A model generated the notes under the pieces. That model was not told the origin of the DNA. It made no database searches and saw only the letters and a program-made list of their open reading frames with translations. 8,332 nt of DNA from an uncultured Clostridia bacterium (lineage in GTDB: Bacteria; Bacillota; Clostridia; Oscillospirales; CAG-272). The stretch is from assembly GCA_945485605.1 (NCBI GenBank), contig CALYSG010000076.1, positions 1 to 8,332 of the forward strand, read 5' to 3'. This document shows, piece after piece, positions 1 through 5,307 of the stretch (within the stretch, counting starts at the first letter, position 1; each line of letters opens with the position of its first letter). The position numbers were made by a program, and so were the translations under genes.

Positions 1-50
1 ATGTCTTTCCAGCGCTTACAGCACTCTGTCGGGGGTCCTCTGTTTTTATG

Positions 51-308
51 TTATACTTCATTTGCCGTATCGGTCAGAAGCCTTGCATTTCCTCCGCTTA
101 CGTAAAGCATTCCCGACTCCGCATATAAGCTCAGCTCTCCCATATCGGTCTTAATGGTTATCTTTCCCTTTTCGGTAAGGGTTATAAGATCGGCGTGCCC
201 CGCAAGAAGAGTTATCTGCCCCGCCCGGGTATAAAGCGTCACCGAGTATGTCTCGATCTTTCGCCCCGCCGCGTCGGGAAGAATGATTTCAAACGTAAAA
301 GTCCTCAT
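51..308 (-). CDS. atpC: F1F0 ATP synthase epsilon subunit, short form
   Basis: This is the epsilon subunit of the F1 sector, which sits on the central stalk with gamma and links rotation to catalysis in beta. The 85 residues match only the N-terminal beta-sandwich domain, with the family pattern around 'AGQITLLAGHADLIT' (28-42) and 'GGNARLLTD' (72-80). Usual epsilon subunits are about 130-140 residues and end in a two-helix domain that can inhibit ATP hydrolysis; that domain is absent here, and a normal TAA stop follows the sandwich. The ATG overlaps the atpD stop by 4 bases (ATGA), and an AGAAGG-like site lies about 8 bases upstream inside atpD, so translation is probably coupled. The 50 bases after the stop hold no gene start I can support. 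Short epsilons are known in green sulfur bacteria and some other lineages, so this need not be a broken gene. Confidence 0.9.
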   Translation of the reverse strand: MRTFTFEIILPDAAGRKIETYSVTLYTRAGQITLLAGHADLITLTEKGKITIKTDMGELSLYAESGMLYVSGGNARLLTDTANEV

Positions 309-1675
309 CTTGCGAGCCTTCTTGCCTTCTCACGCGCGGCATCTATGTTGCCGACCATGAAGAAAGCCTCCTCGGGAAGATCGTCGCACTTTCCCTCCAC
401 GATCTCGGCAAAGCTTCGCACCGTGTCTGCCCGCGAGATGAACACTCCTTCAACACCTGTAAAGGACTCGGCAACTCCCATGGGCTGCGATAGGAAGTTT
501 CTGATCCTTCTCGCGCGCGCGACAGTCTTGCGGTCCTCCTCGGAAAGCTCCCCGATACCGAGGATCGCTATGATATCCTTCAGCTCGTCGTAGGTCTGAA
601 GACAGCGACGGACGGCAAGCGCGACCTCATAATGCCGCTTCCCGACGATCGCCGGAGTCAGCATGGACGAATCCGAAGCGAGCGGATCTATCGCGGGGTA
701 GATCCCCTGCTCCGCCACGGCGCGCGAAAGCACCGTAGTCGCGTCAAGGTGCGGGAATATCGCAACCGCCGCCGGGTCTGTCGTATCGTCCGCCGGCAGA
801 TAGACCGCCTGAACAGAGGTTATCGAGCCTCTCCCGGTCTTGACTATCCTCTCTTCGAGCATACCTACCTCGTCGGCAAGTGTCGGCTGATAGCCCGCAA
901 CGCCCGGACGGCGCCCGAGAAGTGCCGAGACCTCGTTTCCTGCCTGAACATATCTGAATATATTGTCAATGAAGAGCAAAACGTCCTTGCCCTCATCTCG
1001 GAAGCTCTCGGCAAGCGTCAATCCCGTCAGCGCAACGCGAAGGCGCGAGCCGGGCGGCTCGTTCATCTGCCCGAAAACAAGCGCGGTGTTGAAAAGCGCC
1101 CCCGACATCTTCATATCGAGAAGCAGGTCACTTCCCTCCCTCGACCTCTCGCCGACTCCCGTAAAGACCGAGCAGCCGCCCGAATATCGGGCAACGTTTC
1201 GCGTAAGCTCCATTACGAGCATCGTCTTTCCTACTCCCGCACCGCCGAAAAGACCGATCTTCGCGCCCTTTGCGTATGGCGTCAGAAGGTCTATCGCCTT
1301 GATCCCCGTCTCAAAGAGGCTCACCGAGGCATCTATCTCGGTAAATGCCGGGGGAGCGCGGTGAATCGGAAGGCGCGGCGCCTCTATCTCTTTTCCCCCG
1401 TCCGCGGGTCTTCCGAGAACATCCATCGCACGGCCGAGCACAGCCCTTCCCACGGGGACCTTTATACAGTCTCCGGTAAGGGTAACGCTGTCGCCTATCT
1501 TTATTCCTCCGGTCGGATCGAGGGCTATACAGCGCACCGTATCGTCGGGGAGCTGCATCGCGACCTCAAGCCCGACGCCGTTGCAGTAAAGCAGTTCGTA
1601 AAGCTCGGGTGCACGCCCCGAATACTTCACATCGGTGACCGGTCCGCTCACGCGTGTAATTACGGCTTGGCTCAT
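305..1675 (-). CDS. atpD: F1F0 ATP synthase beta subunit
   Basis: This is the catalytic beta subunit of the F1 head, which makes or hydrolyses ATP at the inner face of the membrane. At 456 residues it is close to the usual 460-480. The Walker A motif GGAGVGKT is at 144-151, the GER motif with the catalytic glutamate E176 at 175-177, the Walker B stretch LLFID at 233-237, and the 'SALLGR..GYQPTLA' region near 250-267. These mark it as beta rather than alpha, and it looks catalytically intact. Two departures are visible: the rotor-contacting loop reads GELSEED (375-381) instead of DELSEED, and the usual STSR after DPL reads SDSS (334-337). The ATG has an AGGTGA site 9 bases upstream. It is the first gene of its transcription unit, directly followed by atpC; no alpha, gamma or F0 gene is in the window. 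A second, divergent F1 set or an N-ATPase-type operon (which begins atpD-atpC) are alternatives to a split housekeeping operon. Confidence 0.95.
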   Translation of the reverse strand: MSQAVITRVSGPVTDVKYSGRAPELYELLYCNGVGLEVAMQLPDDTVRCIALDPTGGIKIGDSVTLTGDCIKVPVGRAVLGRAMDVLGRPADGGKEIEAPRLPIHRAPPAFTEIDASVSLFETGIKAIDLLTPYAKGAKIGLFGGAGVGKTMLVMELTRNVARYSGGCSVFTGVGERSREGSDLLLDMKMSGALFNTALVFGQMNEPPGSRLRVALTGLTLAESFRDEGKDVLLFIDNIFRYVQAGNEVSALLGRRPGVAGYQPTLADEVGMLEERIVKTGRGSITSVQAVYLPADDTTDPAAVAIFPHLDATTVLSRAVAEQGIYPAIDPLASDSSMLTPAIVGKRHYEVALAVRRCLQTYDELKDIIAILGIGELSEEDRKTVARARRIRNFLSQPMGVAESFTGVEGVFISRADTVRSFAEIVEGKCDDLPEEAFFMVGNIDAAREKARRLAR

Positions 1676-1699
1676 TAAGGTTTCTCACCTGCCTTTTTC

Positions 1700-1735
1700 A
1701 AAAAATCACCGCCGTAACAAATGATCGCGGCGGCG
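1700..1735 (-). terminator. Terminator-like hairpin in the atpD leader
   Basis: Read on the minus strand, an 8-bp stem (1728-1735 pairing with 1707-1714, one G-U pair) closes a 13-base loop and is followed by ATTTTTT. The U-run lies only on the minus strand, so the hairpin can act only on transcripts heading into atpD, whose ATG is 25 bases further on. No minus-strand gene lies just upstream that would need a terminator, so this may be an attenuator or a 5' stabilising hairpin. The structure is seen; the function is inferred. Confidence 0.6.
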
Positions 1736-1743
1736 AATATAAT
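1714..1743 (+). promoter_or_regulatory. Possible promoter of the amidase gene
   Basis: On the plus strand a perfect TATAAT (1738-1743) lies 18 bases after a weak GTAACA -35-like box (1714-1719), giving a leader of about 40 bases before the amidase ATG. It overlaps the proposed divergent atpD promoter, so the two may compete for polymerase. Confidence 0.45.
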
Positions 1744-1769
1744 AATAAAGTAAAAACCTTTAATTCCAA
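1742..1769 (-). promoter_or_regulatory. Possible promoter of atpDC
   Basis: On the minus strand a TTGGAA -35-like box (1764-1769) and a TATTAT -10-like box (1742-1747) are separated by 16 bases. The expected start would be near 1735, at the first base of the leader hairpin. The region is A/T-rich, so several alternative -10 boxes exist, and the match is only moderate. Confidence 0.4.
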
Positions 1770-1788
1770 GTTATTTCAAGGGGTAATT

Positions 1789-2352
1789 ATGGCATACAAG
1801 ATCTACATCGATCAGGGTCACAACCCTGTAAATCCGAACGCGGGAGCCGAGGGCAACGGTCTGCGAGAGCAGGATATCGTTTACCGGATCGGCGTCGAGC
1901 TCGGTGCTCTGCTCGAGCAAAACGGGAACTTTGAGGTGAGGCTCTCCCGCCCGACGCCCGATACTCAGATCGGAAGCTCAAACACCTCGTCGCTGCGCGC
2001 CCGCACGGATGCGGCAAACGAATGGGGAGCGGATTACTTCATAAGCCTTCACACAAACGCCTCGACCATACCGTCGGCGACGGGAAGCGAGGCTCTTGTC
2101 TTCTCCTCTCCATCCGCAGCGTCAAGGCTCGGTGAGGCGATCCTCACAGGGTTAAACAACACGACAGGCCTTCGCAACCGCGGAGTCTTTGAGCGTCCGG
2201 GGCTTTACGTTCTGCGCAAGACCGAAATGCCCGCCGTTCTCCTTGAGCTCGGCTTCATCACGAATCAAAGGGACGCAGCCCTTATGAACAACGATCCCGA
2301 AGCATTTGCCCGCGGGATATATGACGGGATCCTCGAATATCTCAACCTCTGA
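1789..2352 (+). CDS. N-acetylmuramoyl-L-alanine amidase (Amidase_3 / CwlD-like)
   Basis: This enzyme cuts the amide bond between N-acetylmuramic acid and L-alanine in peptidoglycan, using a zinc ion. The 187 residues are one Amidase_3 domain. Zinc ligands are visible as H11 in 'IDQGH', E27 in 'GLREQD' and H88 in 'SLHTNA', and the catalytic glutamate is E153 in 'LLELGFITN'. All key residues are present, so it should be active. The N-terminus starts directly in the first beta strand of the domain, with no signal peptide, membrane anchor or wall-binding repeat, so export is unexplained; phage-type lysins and some non-classically released autolysins share this form. An AAGGGG site (1778-1783) lies 5 bases before the ATG. 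It stands alone, divergent from atpD, and its last 11 bases overlap the end of the convergent hydrolase gene. Sporulation CwlD proteins are longer and carry a signal sequence, so I give no symbol. Confidence 0.9.
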   Translation: MAYKIYIDQGHNPVNPNAGAEGNGLREQDIVYRIGVELGALLEQNGNFEVRLSRPTPDTQIGSSNTSSLRARTDAANEWGADYFISLHTNASTIPSATGSEALVFSSPSAASRLGEAILTGLNNTTGLRNRGVFERPGLYVLRKTEMPAVLLELGFITNQRDAALMNNDPEAFARGIYDGILEYLNL

Positions 2353-3025
2353 TCTTCTTTGCCTCGCAAACGAAAGCTCGGAAGAGGTTCTCGGAATTTC
2401 CGTCGTTTTTATAAAGCATCTCGGGGTGCCACTGCACACCGACAAAAAATCTGTCGCAAGGAAGCTCGAAAGCCTCGCATATTCCGTCAGGAGACAGCGC
2501 CGAGACGGTAAGACCGTCAGCCACACGCTTCACCGCCTGATGGTGGTAGCTGTTTATTGATATTTTTCCCGAGGCACCGAAGATCTCCGACAGGCGCGTG
2601 CCTTCTTTGACCTCTGCCTCACAGGGAGCGCCGCTCCCATCCTGCCTGTGGTTCCCGATATGCTGATAAAGACTGCCTCCGAGGGCTACATTCATAAGCT
2701 GTATGCCTCTGCATATTCCGAGTATCGGCTTACCCGTTTCAAAAAACACGGGAAACAGCGCAAGCTCAAAGCTATCTCGTTCGGGAGTTATCTCTACAGA
2801 ATCAAATTCGACCGTTTCTCCGTAATACTTCGGATCAAGGTCGGCACCGCCCGCAAAGAGCAGTCCGTCAAGCATTGCGGAATACTCTGAAAGTCTTTCT
2901 CTGTCATCGGTATAAGGTAAAAAGACAGGAACGCCGCCGGCGTCTATTACAGCCTCGGCGTAGTTCTGCCTCATTCTTATGAACCCGTCACTTACCGACG
3001 GTGAGATACCTATTATAGGTCTCAT
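2342..3025 (-). CDS. Class I glutamine-amidotransferase-like hydrolase (peptidase C26, PuuD-type)
   Basis: The 227 residues match the gamma-glutamyl-gamma-aminobutyrate hydrolase family, which cleaves gamma-glutamyl amide bonds with a Cys-His-Glu triad. The family start 'PIIGIS' (3-8) and 'FAGGADLDP' (57-65) are clear. The nucleophile is C105 in 'GICRG', and the partners are H200 and E202 in 'VQWHPE'. 'SYHHQAVK' (159-166) is also typical. Full-length members run about 230-255 residues, so this one is complete. It is the second gene of an operon: its ATG comes 6 bases after the stop of the ECF S-component gene, with only a weak ribosome site, so it probably depends on upstream translation. PuuD itself works in putrescine breakdown, but no other puu gene is present, so the true substrate is open. 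Folate poly-gamma-glutamate hydrolases belong to the same peptidase family. No terminator is visible after it. Confidence 0.85.
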   Translation of the reverse strand: MRPIIGISPSVSDGFIRMRQNYAEAVIDAGGVPVFLPYTDDRERLSEYSAMLDGLLFAGGADLDPKYYGETVEFDSVEITPERDSFELALFPVFFETGKPILGICRGIQLMNVALGGSLYQHIGNHRQDGSGAPCEAEVKEGTRLSEIFGASGKISINSYHHQAVKRVADGLTVSALSPDGICEAFELPCDRFFVGVQWHPEMLYKNDGNSENLFRAFVCEAKKIRG

Positions 3026-3031
3026 AAGATC

Positions 3032-3661
3032 TCATTTTGCCTTGCGGACGCGTCCGACCGCGACTAAGAGCGCCTTCGATACGGCTGTACCTATGACAGC
3101 ACATACCCCCGCTTCTATCAGGGCATTGAAGGTCAAAAGCACCGTGATTATTCCGAGCAGAGAGGACTCACCGAAGAAATTCAGCACCTCGGGATTCATA
3201 CCGAAACAAAGCGAGAACGCCGACACGAAAAAGAGCGTATTGAATATCGGGCAAAGCAGAGATGCAACGACACAGGTACCGACGCTGCCCTTTTTATCAT
3301 ACTTCGAAACAAGCTCAAAAATGAGTCCGGTCAGAAATCCCGTCAACATTCTCGGAATAACGCAGACGACAAAGGTCAGAAAAGGGTTTATTCCCATGAT
3401 TAAGACACCGAGCGGACTCATGCCGAAGCACTGCGCAAAGCTCACAAGTCCGAACACCGTCCCGAGAATAAGTCCGCCCTTCCATCCCGTCATAACAGCA
3501 CCGACGGCAACCGGAACGGCAAGGAAGGTGATCTCTACGACTCCGCTCTTAAGGAATCCGAGCGGCGTAAACGCCATTATAATGATTATTGCTGTAAGCA
3601 TTGCTGTCTCAACGAGAAACAGCGTCCTCTCGCGCCTTTCGGCAGCAGTTTTCACCGACAT
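3032..3661 (-). CDS. ECF transporter S component (vitamin-type substrate-binding membrane protein)
   Basis: This is an integral membrane protein that binds a vitamin or similar small molecule and works with a shared energising module (EcfT plus two ATPases, encoded elsewhere). The 209 residues form about six hydrophobic segments, roughly 15-33, 42-58, 62-80, 90-117, 127-150 and 167-200, with a charged N-terminus and a basic tail. The first helix has an AxxxA motif (A20, A24), the pattern S components use to dock on EcfT. The stretch around 'GVVEITFLAVPVAVGAV' (40-56) and 'INPFLTF' (91-97) recalls the S components often labelled PanT (pantothenate), but the substrate cannot be fixed by reading alone. 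AGAGGGG lies 9 bases before the ATG. The gene heads an operon with the C26 hydrolase and has its own sigma-A promoter. Confidence 0.8.
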   Translation of the reverse strand: MSVKTAAERRERTLFLVETAMLTAIIIIMAFTPLGFLKSGVVEITFLAVPVAVGAVMTGWKGGLILGTVFGLVSFAQCFGMSPLGVLIMGINPFLTFVVCVIPRMLTGFLTGLIFELVSKYDKKGSVGTCVVASLLCPIFNTLFFVSAFSLCFGMNPEVLNFFGESSLLGIITVLLTFNALIEAGVCAVIGTAVSKALLVAVGRVRKAK

Positions 3662-3692
3662 ATATCTTTACCCCTCTTTATTTACCGAATCA

Positions 3693-3721
3693 ATTATACA
3701 CTAAAAGCCGAACAAATGCAA
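3693..3721 (-). promoter_or_regulatory. Sigma-A promoter of the ECF/hydrolase operon
   Basis: On the minus strand TTGCAT (3716-3721), a 17-base spacer and a perfect TATAAT (3693-3698) lie about 30 bases upstream of the ECF ATG. The -35 box is weak (3 of 6) but the spacing and -10 are ideal. Confidence 0.75.
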
Positions 3722-3748
3722 GAGCGACACCGAAAATTACCATTTCAC

Positions 3749-3777
3749 TTGCAATAAGCTCCTCCGTATGATATAAT
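3749..3777 (+). promoter_or_regulatory. Sigma-A promoter with extended -10 for the small membrane protein gene
   Basis: TTGCAA (3749-3754), 17 bases, then TATAAT (3772-3777) preceded by TG at the extended -10 position (TGA then the hexamer). Transcription should start near 3784, giving a leader of only about 22 bases that holds the ribosome site. It is back to back with the ECF promoter; the two -35 boxes are 27 bases apart. Confidence 0.8.
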
Positions 3778-3796
3778 ATGAAAAATCACACGGAGG
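3761..3796 (+). repeat. 7-bp inverted repeat flanking the -10 box
   Basis: CCTCCGT (3761-3767) and ACGGAGG (3790-3796) are exact inverted copies. The left arm is in the promoter spacer and the right arm is the ribosome binding site itself. The left arm lies before the expected transcript start, so an mRNA hairpin is unlikely; a DNA operator or chance are the options. Confidence 0.5.
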
Positions 3797-3805
3797 TCTT
3801 ATTTT

Positions 3806-4138
3806 ATGTCGATCAAAAAAAGCAATGCCGCAACGGTATTCGGAATAATCGTTACTGCTCTTTCGGTCGTTGCCAACACAGTTCACCTTCCGTGGCTTAT
3901 CTGGCTCTCTGTAGAGCAGATACAGACGGGCTGGGGCTTCGGCACTTGGATGGAAATGGCTGTTCTCTGGCCGTGGATGATCGAGTTTATCCTCTCTCCT
4001 ATCCTTATCGCAGGCATAGCTTTTCTCATCGTCTCTGTCTTTCGTCGCCCGAAGAAGGGGGTTCTCATCTCCTCCGCAGTGCTGACCGGTCTGCTGTTCT
4101 TGCAATTCTTTCTTCTGAACCTTTTTATTATCGTCTGA
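3806..4138 (+). CDS. Small three-helix membrane protein, unknown
   Basis: I do not recognise this 110-residue protein. It has three hydrophobic segments, about 9-34, 48-79 and 86-109, separated by a Trp-rich short loop ('GWGFGTWMEM', 42-51) and a basic loop 'RRPKKG' (80-85). The positive-inside rule puts the N-terminus (KK at 4-5) and the basic loop on unlike sides if all three span the membrane, unless the long second segment re-enters, so topology is uncertain. GGAGG (3792-3796) lies 9 bases before the ATG, and a strong promoter sits just upstream, which supports real expression. An in-frame choice further upstream at 3778 is in another frame and falls in the promoter. The gene converges on the ROK kinase, with 4 bases between the two stop codons. 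No neighbour suggests a role. Confidence 0.75.
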   Translation: MSIKKSNAATVFGIIVTALSVVANTVHLPWLIWLSVEQIQTGWGFGTWMEMAVLWPWMIEFILSPILIAGIAFLIVSVFRRPKKGVLISSAVLTGLLFLQFFLLNLFIIV

Positions 4139-4142
4139 AGCA

Positions 4143-5102
4143 TCAGATACCGAGAGCGGAAGCGCCTATTATTCCGGCGTCGTTTCCGAGCTCTGCGATC
4201 CTTATCTCAGTCTGCGCCACTATTCCTCCGCCGTACTGCTCTGATCTTATGATCGGCAGCACTGCATCGACGAGCGACTGACCCTCGTTCGACACTCCTC
4301 CGCCGAGAGAGATGACCTCGGGCTGGAAGATATTCACGATATTGGTCAGTCCGCAGGCAAGGTATCCGATATATGTATCGACGATCTCTTTACCGGCGGG
4401 ATCTCCGAGTCTCATCGCGTCGAAAGCGGTGACTCCGGAGATCTTTCCTTTTTTGAGGATAAGTTCGCCGAGAACCGTTTTTCTTCCGTCACGGTCACAT
4501 TCGGCGAGTTTGTCCCTCGTCATACCCACGACGGCTGTAGCCGAGCTGTATGCCTCCCAGCAGCCGCGTCTGCCGCAGGAGCAGCGCTTCCCGCCGTATT
4601 CAATTACCATATGCCCGAGCTCGGCACCCGCGCTGTTGAAGCCCGAGTAAATCTTATCGTCTATGATAATTCCGCCTCCGACTCCCGTGCCGAGAGTGAT
4701 CATCACCGAATTGTGAGTCCCCTTGGCAGCGCCGGCGACCGCTTCGCCCCATGCGGCGGCGTTAGCGTCGTTTTCGATACTGACATTCTCGACTCCCGTC
4801 GCCTCACGTATCACGTCGGCTATCGGAAAGTTACGGAAGGGGAGATTGCACGAATACCTTACGATTCCGGTCGCGCTTTCCGCAATGCCGGGTGCAGCGA
4901 TGCCTATCGCGCATATGTCGGAAAGTCCGATCCCGCTCATTCCGCATAGTCTGCGGCACAGTGAAGCGATGTCCGCGGCTATCTCCTCCGACGAACGTGA
5001 AGCACCCGTGGGCGTGCTTGCCTTAGTAATGATCTTAAAATCATCGCCGACAAGCCCTCCGGCTATGTTCGTACCGCCGAGATCTATACCTATTCTGTAC
5101 AT
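4143..5102 (-). CDS. ROK family glucokinase
   Basis: This cytoplasmic enzyme most likely phosphorylates glucose (or a related hexose) with ATP, feeding glycolysis. At 319 residues it has the usual glucokinase length. The phosphate-binding motif DLGGTN is at 7-12, the sugar-binding 'ENDANAAAWGE' at 110-120 with catalytic base D112, the second ATP motif 'LGTGVGGG' at 137-144, and E161 with H164 in 'ELGH'. The zinc site 'CSCGRRGCWE' has C174, C176 and C181, which with H164 bind zinc in ROK proteins. There is no N-terminal helix-turn-helix, so it is a kinase and not a ROK repressor. GGAGG lies 5 bases before the ATG. The gene is alone, behind a full-consensus promoter with a palindrome over its -35 box. 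Other ROK sugar kinases (fructose, N-acetylmannosamine) are possible; glucokinase is the best fit. Confidence 0.88.
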   Translation of the reverse strand: MYRIGIDLGGTNIAGGLVGDDFKIITKASTPTGASRSSEEIAADIASLCRRLCGMSGIGLSDICAIGIAAPGIAESATGIVRYSCNLPFRNFPIADVIREATGVENVSIENDANAAAWGEAVAGAAKGTHNSVMITLGTGVGGGIIIDDKIYSGFNSAGAELGHMVIEYGGKRCSCGRRGCWEAYSSATAVVGMTRDKLAECDRDGRKTVLGELILKKGKISGVTAFDAMRLGDPAGKEIVDTYIGYLACGLTNIVNIFQPEVISLGGGVSNEGQSLVDAVLPIIRSEQYGGGIVAQTEIRIAELGNDAGIIGASALGI

Positions 5103-5132
5103 AAGAACCTCCGTAGAATATATTTCCGTAAT

Positions 5133-5161
5133 ATTATACAGCCGACATGCCTTCTTGTCAA
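5133..5161 (-). promoter_or_regulatory. Full-consensus sigma-A promoter of the ROK kinase
   Basis: On the minus strand TTGACA (5156-5161), exactly 17 bases, and TATAAT (5133-5138). Both boxes match consensus at every base. The leader to the ATG is about 25 bases. A promoter this strong usually needs a repressor if the gene is regulated, which fits the palindrome at 5151-5171. Confidence 0.9.
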
Positions 5162-5171
5162 CAGCAAGAAG
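5151..5171. repeat. 7-7-7 palindrome over the kinase -35 box (candidate operator)
   Basis: CTTCTTG (5151-5157), seven central bases, then CAAGAAG (5165-5171) form a perfect inverted repeat enclosing the -35 hexamer of the kinase promoter. A bound dimeric repressor here would block polymerase. It is not followed by a U-run on either strand, which argues against a terminator. Confidence 0.6.
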
Positions 5172-5203
5172 AATCCATCAGGGCTTTTTCACAGGAATTT
5201 CAC

Positions 5204-5232
5204 TTGACATTGACCTCAGTGAGATATATAAT
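5204..5232 (+). promoter_or_regulatory. Full-consensus sigma-A promoter of the PTD-repeat lipoprotein
   Basis: TTGACA (5204-5209), 17 bases, TATAAT (5227-5232): a perfect match, giving a leader of about 70 bases. It faces away from the kinase promoter, and 42 bases separate the two -35 boxes. Confidence 0.9.
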
Positions 5233-5234
5233 AA

Positions 5235-5266
5235 ATATATCAGGATACCGCGAATGCGGAATATAT
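5235..5266 (+). other. Small hairpin at the 5' end of the lipoprotein mRNA
   Basis: CCGC-GAAT-GCGG (5248-5259) forms a 4-bp stem with a 4-base loop, and ATATAT copies at 5235-5240 and 5261-5266 could extend it past an internal loop. It sits at or just after the expected transcript start and may protect the mRNA. It is short and could be chance. Confidence 0.35.
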
Positions 5267-5307
5267 GCGAAAGGATGCTTTTGATACGTAAAGCAAGGTG
5301 AAAAATC

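Noticed and set aside
632..1678. Long plus-strand open frame (348 codons) opposite atpD
   Set aside because: It is the antisense of a highly conserved gene, is very rich in Arg, Ser and His, and has no ribosome site or family resemblance.
2979..3704. Plus-strand open frame (241 codons) opposite the ECF S-component gene
   Set aside because: It mirrors a clear membrane protein gene, has low-complexity Thr/Ser/Pro content and starts inside the convergent hydrolase gene without a ribosome site.
4134..4147. Hairpin TCTGA-AGCA-TCAGA spanning both convergent stop codons as a terminator
   Set aside because: The stem is only 5 bp, A/T-containing and has no T-run on either strand.
3778..4281. Alternative plus-strand frame starting at 3778
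   Set aside because: Its ATG overlaps the promoter region before the expected transcript start and it runs into the opposite kinase gene; the frame at 3806 has the GGAGG site and hydrophobic segments.
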